A DNA stretch of 6,637 bases. It comes from Bacilli bacterium (lineage in GTDB: Bacteria; Bacillota_I; Bacilli_A; RF39; UBA660). The notes beneath the pieces were generated by a model. The model did not search any database and had not been told where the DNA came from. It worked only from the letters and a program-made list of their open reading frames with translations. Each line of letters starts with the position of its first letter. Positions within the stretch are counted from its first letter, which is position 1. The stretch lies in contig CAADST010000135.1 in the NCBI GenBank assembly GCA_900751815.1, positions 1 to 6,637 of the forward strand. Reading direction: 5' to 3'. Below are positions 1 through 5,926 of the stretch, piece by piece. Both the position numbers and the translations under genes were made by a program.

Positions 1-1
1 A

Positions 2-946
2 CAAAATGAAGTGATGGATAAATTTGGTGAAGGTAAAAAAGGTGCCCTAATAACTATTTTAGTCAGTGGCCTTTTATTTGGATTGTTTCATATAATCAAT
101 GTTTTTTCTGGACAAGATTTATTTACGAGCCTTATGCAAGTTATTCAAACTAGTGCCATTGGTATTTTATTTTGTTCTGTGTACTTTGCTTCAAGAAATA
201 TCTGGAGTTTAGTATTCTTACATTCATTTTATGATTTTTCGGTATTACTTGGTGAAGTAAATAGTTATAAAGATTGTATCAATAATACTGATGTATCTAT
301 GATTGTCAATATTATTACTTTAATTATTTCCTTAATATTTGCTATTATTTATATTACTTATAGTTATTTAAATATTAAAAATGATGCAAATACTAAAAGA
401 AGAGTAACCCAAATTATAGTTTTAGCGGTTTTAGCTATGTTTATTACTTCTTATTTATCTCCAAGAGAGATAATGGATAAACAAATATGTTTTAGTTATG
501 AAGAAATAGATATAGATAATGGTAAAATAACTTACTTTTTAGAAGATGAATTTGTTATAAATTATGTAAATGATAATAATTACATTTATAATTATCGAAT
601 TTTTATAGAAGATAATAAACTGAATATAACTAATTTAAAAACTGGGGATAATACTATATTAGATGAAAATGCTTATAATTTTGTAGTTTATGAAGATGGC
701 TTAAATTATGTTATATTGGTTAATTCTAGCGAAAAAGTATTTTTGAGTACTTTTATGAATAAGAATAATTTAAGTGATGATTCTCTTTATTTAGATGATA
801 TTGTTAATAGTTTTGTAGAATTTGATACTCCAGAGATAATCGATGTTGGTTATTTAGAATATAATGGTATAATTTATCCATTATTAAAAAGTTATATAGA
901 TGATTATTTTATAATTAAAGATAATGCAGTTTTAGTAATAAAATAA
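2..946 (+). CDS. CPBP-family (CAAX protease/bacteriocin-processing) membrane protease with C-terminal extension, 5'-partial
   Basis: The frame is open to the left edge, so the N-terminus lies outside the window; 314 residues are visible. The CPBP (ABI) family consists of intramembrane glutamyl proteases. Their first motif, EExxxR, would lie just upstream and is not visible. The second is FGLFH (His about visible residue 30) inside a membrane segment. The third is HSFYD (His about 74, Asp about 78). Further hydrophobic spans follow at about 99-123 and 136-152. After the last span come about 160 acidic, Asn/Tyr-rich residues with alternating hydrophobic patterning that suggests a beta-rich soluble domain I do not recognise; CPBP proteins usually end near the membrane domain. 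The stop TAA adjoins a terminator shared with the convergent neighbour. The family call is fairly firm, but the substrate is unknown. A catalytically dead homologue is possible because motif 1 cannot be checked. Confidence 0.82.
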   Translation, partial: QNEVMDKFGEGKKGALITILVSGLLFGLFHIINVFSGQDLFTSLMQVIQTSAIGILFCSVYFASRNIWSLVFLHSFYDFSVLLGEVNSYKDCINNTDVSMIVNIITLIISLIFAIIYITYSYLNIKNDANTKRRVTQIIVLAVLAMFITSYLSPREIMDKQICFSYEEIDIDNGKITYFLEDEFVINYVNDNNYIYNYRIFIEDNKLNITNLKTGDNTILDENAYNFVVYEDGLNYVILVNSSEKVFLSTFMNKNNLSDDSLYLDDIVNSFVEFDTPEIIDVGYLEYNGIIYPLLKSYIDDYFIIKDNAVLVIK

Positions 947-971
947 ATACTCACAAGTTTTGTGAGTATTT
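945..971. terminator. Bidirectional intrinsic terminator shared by two convergent genes
   Basis: A perfect 12-bp stem (AAATACTCACAA, loop GTT, TTGTGAGTATTT) fills the gap between the two convergent stop codons. Its outer bases lie inside both stops (944-946 on plus, 971-973 on minus). The plus-strand 3' side ends in ATTTTAGTTAT and the minus-strand side in ATTTATTTTATTA, so each direction has a moderate U-rich tail. The position and symmetry make a terminator for both genes the natural reading. Confidence 0.85.
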
Positions 972-1933
972 TAGTTATATTCTAAATAATATAGAGGATT
1001 AAAGTTGTGTTCTGTAACTACTGTTTCACCAACATCTGCCATATGCATTTCTTCTGTTGTTACTAAAAAGTAGGTATGAAATAAATAATCAGTTTCTTCA
1101 TTCATCGAAGGATCAGGAACAGGATCATCCCAAGTTAAATCTATATGTAACCATTCATCTTCAAAATATATTGCATTCCAAATGTGTCCAGTTGCTGAAT
1201 CACTACCTAAATCTTCTGGGGTTGTAGCAATTTTATAATTATTAAAACCTAACTTACTTAAAAATATTGCCATTAGATCGGTATATCCATTACAAGTGGC
1301 AAAACCTTGAAATAAAGGTCCGTAGGCGGTATTTGATTCATATTCACTATCATTTTGTTCATTTCTTATAGTATCATATTTTGTGTTATTAATAATATAG
1401 TCATGTATTGTTTTAATTTTGTCATAGTCATCTAAATCATCTGTAATTAAATCATTAATTATTTCATCAACTTTGGCATCGATTTCTTTAATTTCTGCAT
1501 CGGTATATAAATAATTAATATATATAGTTATTTCACCGTTTTCATTAATGACTGTTCTAAGATTTGTAAAACTATTAAAAGGGTGGACATAATTATTTAA
1601 ATGAGTAAGTATTAACTCATCACCACTAATATCAGTGATGTCTTGTAAACAGTTGGTATATTCACTTGGACAATAAAATGTAAATTGATCCCAACCATTA
1701 TTTACTGCTGAATAGTAGATGTTTAATAAATCTTGATAACTATAAGGAATATAATCATTAGTCCTTTTTACAAATAAATAGTCATTATCCTTAGTATATA
1801 AGTTATCGGGGTTTACAACTATAACTTGTTCATTACTAATAAATGAAGCTAAAGTATCAGTTATAGGATTTATAAATAAAAAGGTAATTCCTAATAAAAT
1901 TATACAAATAATAGGAACAATTATTTTTTTCAT
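971..1933 (-). CDS. Membrane-anchored or exported transglutaminase-like protein
   Basis: A 320-residue protein. The N-terminus is MKKII followed by a hydrophobic stretch to about residue 22, an uncleaved anchor or signal peptide; no lipobox is evident. The C-terminal half has the transglutaminase-like (papain-fold) pattern: Cys214 in ATCNGYTDLMA, His250 in GHIWNAI and Asp265 in HIDLTWDD form a complete Cys-His-Asp triad. The preceding helix, about 168-183 (DYDKIKTIHDYIINN), is typical of this superfamily. Bacterial members of this kind can be proteases, amidases or cross-linking enzymes at the cell surface; the reaction here cannot be assigned. Residues 30-160 match no domain I know; Cys88 and Cys95 could pair outside the cell. 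The ATG at 1933 is chosen because AGGTGA lies 5 nt before it. An upstream in-frame GTG at 1942 falls inside that Shine-Dalgarno site and is unlikely. The gene lies 49 nt downstream of rpsT, with a weak terminator between them. Confidence 0.85.
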   Translation of the reverse strand: MKKIIVPIICIILLGITFLFINPITDTLASFISNEQVIVVNPDNLYTKDNDYLFVKRTNDYIPYSYQDLLNIYYSAVNNGWDQFTFYCPSEYTNCLQDITDISGDELILTHLNNYVHPFNSFTNLRTVINENGEITIYINYLYTDAEIKEIDAKVDEIINDLITDDLDDYDKIKTIHDYIINNTKYDTIRNEQNDSEYESNTAYGPLFQGFATCNGYTDLMAIFLSKLGFNNYKIATTPEDLGSDSATGHIWNAIYFEDEWLHIDLTWDDPVPDPSMNEETDYLFHTYFLVTTEEMHMADVGETVVTEHNFNPLYYLEYN

Positions 1934-1938
1934 GATTA

Positions 1939-1944
1939 TCACCT
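1939..1944 (-). promoter_or_regulatory. Shine-Dalgarno site of the transglutaminase-like gene
   Basis: AGGTGA on the minus strand lies 5 nt before the ATG at 1933. It decides the start, because the alternative GTG (1942-1940) lies within this site and has no ribosome binding site of its own at a workable distance. Confidence 0.75.
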
Positions 1945-1958
1945 ACTATAATAATATC

Positions 1959-1988
1959 AAAAAAAAATAAAGTAAACAATTGTTACTT
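1959..1988 (-). terminator. Probable weak terminator after rpsT
   Basis: On the minus strand the sequence AAGTAAC-AATT-GTT(T)ACTT can fold into a 7-bp stem with one bulged T, and includes the rpsT stop codon. After three T and an A comes a run of nine T (1967-1959). The stem is AT-rich and weak, but the long U-tract is typical of intrinsic terminators. The core AACAATTGTT (1975-1984) is a perfect 10-bp palindrome. Readthrough into the transglutaminase-like gene is possible. Confidence 0.5.
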
Positions 1989-2246
1989 CATATTTTTTAC
2001 TTTTTGTGTCAATCTAGATTTTTCACGATCAGCAGTGTTTTTCTTAATTAAACCTTTGCTAACTGCTTTATCCATATATTTTTGAAAGTCTTTAAGCAAT
2101 TTATCTGCATTTTCTTTATTATTAGCAGCTATTTCTTTTTCACAGTTTTTAATAAGGTTATGTACACGCATTTTAAGTTCATGATTGTTATCTGTTTTCT
2201 TAGCTATAACTTTAATTGCTTTTTTTGAACTTTTAATATTTGCCAT
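1983..2246 (-). CDS. rpsT: 30S ribosomal protein S20
   Basis: An 87-residue, highly basic protein that begins MANIKSSKKAIK, as S20 proteins do. It keeps the C-terminal signature GLIKKNTADREKSRLTQKV, corresponding to the usual HKNxAARxKSRL region. S20 binds 16S rRNA at the base of the 30S body and helps early assembly. The length matches the family (about 84-90). The frame stays open upstream to a TTG at 2303, but that extension (MLKRLIFGK...) spans the promoter and is not S20 sequence. The ATG at 2246 has AAGGGAG 6 nt upstream. The gene is transcribed away from the spoIIP cluster, and rpsT beside this cluster is a familiar Firmicute arrangement. Confidence 0.97.
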   Translation of the reverse strand: MANIKSSKKAIKVIAKKTDNNHELKMRVHNLIKNCEKEIAANNKENADKLLKDFQKYMDKAVSKGLIKKNTADREKSRLTQKVKNMK

Positions 2247-2252
2247 AATTCG

Positions 2253-2259
2253 CTCCCTT
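2253..2259 (-). promoter_or_regulatory. Shine-Dalgarno site of rpsT
   Basis: AAGGGAG on the minus strand, 6 nt before the ATG at 2246. It fixes the start at MANIKSS rather than at the longer upstream frame. Confidence 0.8.
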
Positions 2260-2274
2260 CTTGTTTTCTTCATT

Positions 2275-2303
2275 ATTTTACCAAATATTAGGCGTTTTAG
2301 CAA
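2275..2303 (-). promoter_or_regulatory. SigA-type promoter of rpsT
   Basis: On the minus strand, -35 TTGCTA (2303-2298) is followed by a 17-nt spacer and -10 TAAAAT (2280-2275). The -10 is preceded by TGG, which supplies an extended TGn element. Transcription would begin near 2268 and leave a leader of only about 22 nt, mostly the ribosome binding site. That leaves no room for a long structured autoregulatory leader. Confidence 0.8.
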
Positions 2304-2338
2304 GTAAATATTAAAAAAATTGCGATATAAACCTTATT

Positions 2339-2366
2339 TCGACATATTATTTACTATAAATATAGT
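2339..2366 (+). promoter_or_regulatory. Candidate promoter of the spoIIP cluster
   Basis: TCGACA (2339-2344, five of six bases of the -35 consensus), a 16-nt spacer and TATAGT (2361-2366) form a plausible SigA-like promoter. TATGAT at 2366-2371 is another -10 candidate, without a good -35. In Bacillus spoIIP is under the mother-cell factor SigE. CATATT at 2343-2348 resembles part of a SigE -35, but no convincing CATACAAT-like -10 follows at the right distance, so the sigma factor is undecided. Confidence 0.4.
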
Positions 2367-2367
2367 A
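2352..2367. repeat. Short inverted repeat in the spoIIP promoter region
   Basis: TACTATA-AA-TATAGTA is a perfect 7-bp inverted repeat around two A residues. It overlaps the spacer and -10 of the candidate spoIIP promoter. It could be an operator for a dimeric regulator. It contains no G+C-rich stem or T-run and is not a terminator. In such AT-rich DNA a chance dyad of this size is possible. Confidence 0.4.
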
Positions 2368-2376
2368 TGATATTCT

Positions 2377-2380
2377 AGGG
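2377..2380 (+). promoter_or_regulatory. Ribosome binding site of spoIIP
   Basis: AGGG, 6 nt before the ATG at 2387. The in-frame ATG at 2381 directly abuts this site and is too close, so the second ATG is preferred as the start. Confidence 0.6.
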
Positions 2381-2386
2381 ATGATT

Positions 2387-3331
2387 ATGAAAGTAAAATT
2401 AAAAGGAAGAAAAAAAGTACAAATTTGGGGATTTAAAATACTAGGAGTAGTAATAGTAATTATAGTTTCATTTATGCTCGCATTTAAATTTTTGTTTGAT
2501 AATATTGATTTAGAGATGAATAATAATACTTATTTAAATTATTTAGTTAATGCATCTTTTGGTTATTATGATATTGCTGATATTAGTAATTTATCGAGTA
2601 CAGAATTTTTATTAAAATATTCTTTTGGAATTGATAAATTTAATAGTGGATTAAACAATGTTGATTTAAGTATTCCAGTAAACTCGGATGTTGAAGTGGA
2701 TAGTAATACTAATGATGAACCTTTAGTTTACATTTATAATTCGCATCAAACAGAAAGTTATGTATCAGAATTTGCCGAAGATTTTAATATAAATAATACC
2801 GTTTATTTAGGAAGTTATATTTTAAAAGAATATCTAAGTGATTTAGGTATTAATGCTTTAGTTGAAGATAATAGTATTGTTGATGTATTAAATACTAATG
2901 GTTGGAAATATAATAGTAGTTATAAAGCTAGTAGAATTTTAATGGAACAAGCTAAAAAAGATCATCCTAGTTTAATGTTTTTTATTGATTTACATCGGGA
3001 TGCCGGAAGTTATGAGAGGACTACAGCAGAGATTGATGGAGTAAAGTATGCTAAGATGATGTTTGTAGTAGGTCTTAAACATGAAAATTATCAACCCAAC
3101 TTAGATTTAGCTAATGCCTTAAATGAAAAAATTCGAGCAATTGATTCTAGTTTAACTAGAGGAGTACTACAAAAAGATAATGCTGGTGCTAATGGGATAT
3201 ATAATCAAGATTTTGATCCAAATACCATTTTAATTGAAGTTGGTGGTCAATATAATTATATTGAAGAAGTAAATAATTCCCTCAAAGTGTTTGCCAATGT
3301 TTTATATGATTATTTGAAAGGAGAACTATGA
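2387..3331 (+). CDS. spoIIP: Stage II sporulation protein P (engulfment cell-wall hydrolase)
   Basis: A 314-residue protein with a short basic N-terminus, one membrane span at about 15-37, a linker to about 112, and a C-terminal SpoIIP domain to the end. The recognised landmarks are VYIYNSHQTESY (about 114-125, His120 and Glu123), FFIDLHRDAGSY (about 198-209, His203), the AKMMFVVG strand (about 222-229), YNQDFDP (272-278) and ILIEVGGQYNYIEE (281-294). SpoIIP is the amidase/endopeptidase of the SpoIID-SpoIIM-SpoIIP complex, which thins septal peptidoglycan during forespore engulfment. The histidines and glutamates named are the likely metal or catalytic residues by family analogy. It is shorter than the Bacillus protein (about 400 residues as I recall), mainly through a short linker. 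The last codons contain the ribosome binding site of the next gene, and the stop overlaps its ATG by 4 nt (ATGA), implying translational coupling. No gpr gene precedes it. Confidence 0.92.
   Translation: MKVKLKGRKKVQIWGFKILGVVIVIIVSFMLAFKFLFDNIDLEMNNNTYLNYLVNASFGYYDIADISNLSSTEFLLKYSFGIDKFNSGLNNVDLSIPVNSDVEVDSNTNDEPLVYIYNSHQTESYVSEFAEDFNINNTVYLGSYILKEYLSDLGINALVEDNSIVDVLNTNGWKYNSSYKASRILMEQAKKDHPSLMFFIDLHRDAGSYERTTAEIDGVKYAKMMFVVGLKHENYQPNLDLANALNEKIRAIDSSLTRGVLQKDNAGANGIYNQDFDPNTILIEVGGQYNYIEEVNNSLKVFANVLYDYLKGEL
3317..3323 (+). promoter_or_regulatory. Strong ribosome binding site inside the end of spoIIP
   Basis: AAAGGAG lies 4 nt before the ATG at 3328, within the last spoIIP codons. With the ATGA stop/start overlap it supports coupled translation of spoIIP and the next gene. 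Confidence 0.8.
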
Positions 3332-3651
3332 AAAAAAAGAAAAATTGGTTTTTAAGGTTACTTACAATTTTATTTATTGTTTTTATTGGATTATATATTG
3401 CATCAATTAGTGGTTATTATGAGGCTTCACTCGGTAATAAAGTAGCTTTGACTGATGAAGCAATAAGGAGATTTGAACAAGATGTAATCGAAGGTAAAGC
3501 GGTAGATGTTGAAGATTACATATTGGAAGAGCGAGTAGATTATAGTAATACTTTTACTGATGCTGGAGATAAAATAACGGAGTCAGTGCAAAAAGTGTTA
3601 ACTGAAGGTATCGGAGGTATTTGGGATGCAATAAAAGTTTTATTTTTCTAA
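3328..3651 (+). CDS. Small single-span membrane protein in the yqxA position
   Basis: A 107-residue protein. A Lys-rich N-terminus ([10 protein letters not shown]) leads into one hydrophobic span at about 9-28. The rest is an acidic soluble part at about 32-85 and a short amphipathic C-terminus (about 84-107, ending in [10 protein letters not shown]). Basic residues before the span suggest the C-terminal part lies outside the cytoplasm. In Bacillus the gene between spoIIP and lepA is yqxA, a small membrane protein of similar size and poorly known function. This gene shares position, size and topology, but I could not verify sequence homology, so no symbol is given. Its overlap with spoIIP suggests co-production and perhaps a role beside SpoIIP. 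A probable lepA promoter overlaps or directly follows its end. Confidence 0.8.
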   Translation: MKKKKNWFLRLLTILFIVFIGLYIASISGYYEASLGNKVALTDEAIRRFEQDVIEGKAVDVEDYILEERVDYSNTFTDAGDKITESVQKVLTEGIGGIWDAIKVLFF

Positions 3652-3657
3652 GTTTTC

Positions 3658-3666
3658 TGTTATAAT
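3658..3666 (+). promoter_or_regulatory. Probable extended -10 promoter of lepA
   Basis: TGTTATAAT is a perfect extended -10 (TGn + TATAAT). The hexamer 17 nt upstream, TTTTAT at 3638-3643, is a poor -35, which an extended -10 can offset. Transcription would begin near 3673, leaving only about 10 nt before the lepA ATG, with the Shine-Dalgarno site at the very 5' end. It would let housekeeping lepA be expressed independently of sporulation-controlled spoIIP. Confidence 0.5.
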
Positions 3667-3682
3667 AATTGCAGGTGATTTT

Positions 3683-5470
3683 ATGCAAGATGTAAAAATT
3701 AGAAATTTTTCAATTATTGCTCATATAGATCATGGTAAAAGTACTCTAGCTGATAGAATATTAGAATTAACTGGTGCGGTATCAAAAAGAGAGATGAAAG
3801 ACCAACTTTTAGATAGTATGGATTTAGAAAGAGAGAGGGGTATTACAATTAAACTTAATGCGGTAAGGCTTATGTATAAAGGTTATACTCTTAATTTAAT
3901 TGATACACCAGGCCATGTCGATTTTTCTTATGAAGTATCTCGCAGTTTAGCTGCTTGTGAAGGAGCATTACTTGTTGTTGATGCCGCACAAGGAATTGAA
4001 GCCCAAACTTTAGCCAATTTATATCTTGCTATGGATAATGATTTAACTATTATTCCCGTTATTAATAAAATTGATTTGCCAAATGCGGATATTCCGAAGG
4101 TTAAAAAGGAACTAATCGAAGTATTAGGATTTCGTGATGAAGATATAATACTTTGTAGTGCTAAAACTGGGGAAGGGGTAAGTGAGATAATTGATGCTGT
4201 TATAAATAAAATACCAGCTCCTAAAGTTAATACGAATTTGCCTACCAGAGCTTTGATATTTGATTCTTTTTTTGATTCTTATCGCGGTGTAGTTTTACTA
4301 GTTAAAGTGGTTGATGGTAAAATCAAAATTGGGGATAAAATCAAGATGATGGCAACTGGCAGCATTTATGAAGTAACAGAACTGGGAGTACATACCCCTA
4401 AAATAGAAAAATTAGATGAACTTAAAAGTGGTGAAGTAGGTTTTATTTGTGCTTCAATTAAGGATATTAGTTCTATTGCTGTTGGAGATACTATAACTTT
4501 AGTAAGTAATCCCGCAAGTACGCCAATAAAAGGCTATAAAAAAGTTCAACCAATGGTTTTCTCAGGAATATTTCCGATTGAAGCTAGCAAATTTGATGAA
4601 TTAAAAGAAGCTTTAAATAAATTAAAATTAAATGATGCATCACTATCTATAGAACCAGAAAACAGTGTTGCTTTAGGTTTTGGTTTTCGAATTGGCTTTT
4701 TAGGACTTTTACATATGGATGTAATAATCAGTCGTATTGAAAGAGAATTTAATATTGGTATAATTGCGACTTCCCCTAGTGTAATTTATCATGTAACACT
4801 AACTAGTGGTGAGGTTGTAGATATTGATTCGCCAAATAAAATGCCTGATAAATCCAAAATTAGTGATATTGAGGAACCATATATTTATACTAGTATTATT
4901 AGTCCAAGCGAGTATGTTGGACCAATTATGGAATTATGTCAAAACAAAAGAGGAATTTATAAAAGTATGGAATATATTGATCAAACCAGAGTAAATATTC
5001 ATTATGAAATTCCTTTATCCGAAATTGTTTATGATTTTTATGATAAACTTAAAAGTATTTCTAAAGGTTATGCCTCATTTGATTATGAACTTAGTGGCTA
5101 TAAATCTAGCAATTTAGTTAAAATGGATATAATGCTAAATGGCGAAGTAGTTGATGCCTTGAGTGTTATTGTTCATAAAGATTTTGCTTATACTAAAGGT
5201 AGAGCGATTGTTGGTAAACTAAAAGAACTTATACCTCGTCAGATGTTTCAAATTCCAATTCAAGCAAGTATTGGTTCAAAAGTTATTGCTAGGGAAAATA
5301 TCAGTGCCATGCGGAAAAATGTTTTGGCTAAATGTTATGGTGGTGATGTATCTCGTAAAAGAAAATTATTAGAGAAACAAAAGGAAGGAAAAAAACGAAT
5401 GAAAGTTGTGGGTTCAGTTGAAGTACCGGGGGAAGCTTTTATTGCAGTTTTAAGTGGTGATGAAAAATAA
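3683..5470 (+). CDS. lepA: Elongation factor 4 (LepA), ribosomal GTPase
   Basis: A full-length 595-residue protein, within the usual LepA range of about 600. The GTPase motifs are all present: G1 AHIDHGKS (13-20), the switch I RGIT (52-55), G3 DTPGH (74-78), G4 NKID (128-131) and G5 SAK (159-161). Domain II follows, then the EF-G-like domains III and V, and the LepA-specific C-terminal domain ([57 protein letters not shown]). EF4 binds the ribosome and affects translation under stress and 30S assembly. The start has AGGTGA 4 nt upstream, and homologues start with the same short lead before [14 protein letters not shown]. The stop TAA shares one base with the next ATG (TAATG). The call is secure. 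Confidence 0.99.
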   Translation: MQDVKIRNFSIIAHIDHGKSTLADRILELTGAVSKREMKDQLLDSMDLERERGITIKLNAVRLMYKGYTLNLIDTPGHVDFSYEVSRSLAACEGALLVVDAAQGIEAQTLANLYLAMDNDLTIIPVINKIDLPNADIPKVKKELIEVLGFRDEDIILCSAKTGEGVSEIIDAVINKIPAPKVNTNLPTRALIFDSFFDSYRGVVLLVKVVDGKIKIGDKIKMMATGSIYEVTELGVHTPKIEKLDELKSGEVGFICASIKDISSIAVGDTITLVSNPASTPIKGYKKVQPMVFSGIFPIEASKFDELKEALNKLKLNDASLSIEPENSVALGFGFRIGFLGLLHMDVIISRIEREFNIGIIATSPSVIYHVTLTSGEVVDIDSPNKMPDKSKISDIEEPYIYTSIISPSEYVGPIMELCQNKRGIYKSMEYIDQTRVNIHYEIPLSEIVYDFYDKLKSISKGYASFDYELSGYKSSNLVKMDIMLNGEVVDALSVIVHKDFAYTKGRAIVGKLKELIPRQMFQIPIQASIGSKVIARENISAMRKNVLAKCYGGDVSRKRKLLEKQKEGKKRMKVVGSVEVPGEAFIAVLSGDEK

Positions 5471-5925
5471 TGAAAATATATACAATTGAACAAGCAAATA
5501 GTGATGATATTATTAAGATTGCTCAACATTTTTTAGATAGTGATTTATCCCTTCGTTCTTTTGCAAATTTATATTGCCATTTTTCCTATATTACTTTGAG
5601 AGATAAATTCTTAAAAATATTACCTAATTTCAACTTATCTTTATATAAACAAATAGTTGAAAAATTACAAATCAAAAAAGTCAAAAATATAAATAGTGAT
5701 AGTGAAGGCATAAAAAGAGTTTTAAAGGCCGTTACTATGTTACTAGAAGAAGATTTAACTGTTGTAGAGATTGCTGAAGCACTAAATTCTACAGAAATGA
5801 CTATTTATCGTGATTTAACTGTAAGGTTAATGCAAATTGAAGATATAGATATTGATTTAAAAAAGCAAGTATTAGAAAGATTACAAGAACATAGTAGAGC
5901 AAATTTAGTAAAAAAGGGGCGATAA
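5470..5925 (+). CDS. SpoIIID-like helix-turn-helix protein with two tandem units
   Basis: A 151-residue protein. The C-terminal unit (about 82-146) resembles the sporulation regulator SpoIIID. It has a helix (VLKAVTMLLEEDLTVVEIAEAL), a turn and recognition helix (NSTEMTIYRDLTVRL), then a helix ending LKKQVLERLQEH. SpoIIID, as I remember it, has TVRVIAKEF, STVHKDLTERL and ANEVKEILDYH at the same places. The N-terminal unit (about 14-70) has the same layout (IIKIAQHFLDSDLSLRSFANLY, TLRDKFLKILP, YKQIVEKLQ) but has lost the DLTxRL core and seems to carry one extra residue in the turn. I infer a duplicated SpoIIID-type fold, the first copy degenerate and perhaps structural. SpoIIID itself is about 93 residues with a single unit. 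The gene overlaps the lepA stop by one base, GGTGAT lies 8 nt before its ATG, and hemW starts one base after it, so it is an operon member. Whether it binds DNA and controls sporulation is unproven. Confidence 0.7.
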   Translation: MKIYTIEQANSDDIIKIAQHFLDSDLSLRSFANLYCHFSYITLRDKFLKILPNFNLSLYKQIVEKLQIKKVKNINSDSEGIKRVLKAVTMLLEEDLTVVEIAEALNSTEMTIYRDLTVRLMQIEDIDIDLKKQVLERLQEHSRANLVKKGR

Positions 5926-5926
5926 T

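Noticed and set aside
11..16. Taking GTG 11 or ATG 14 as the start of the first gene.
   Set aside because: The frame continues upstream to the window edge, and the CPBP fold needs the EExxxR helix before this point, so the gene is truncated and not started here.
1934..1942. GTG start for the transglutaminase-like gene three codons upstream of the ATG.
   Set aside because: The GTG is part of the AGGTGA Shine-Dalgarno site serving the ATG at 1933.
1975..1984. AACAATTGTT palindrome as a regulator operator.
   Set aside because: It coincides with the rpsT stop codon and is followed on the minus strand by a nine-T run, so it is better explained as part of a weak terminator stem.
2247..2303. N-terminal extension of rpsT to a TTG at 2303.
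   Set aside because: The extension covers the -35/-10 promoter, and S20 proteins begin at MANIKSS, where a good ribosome binding site lies.
5335..5529. A 64-codon open frame on the minus strand across the end of lepA.
   Set aside because: It is antisense to the conserved LepA C-terminus, has a low-complexity product without domains, and shows no ribosome binding site.
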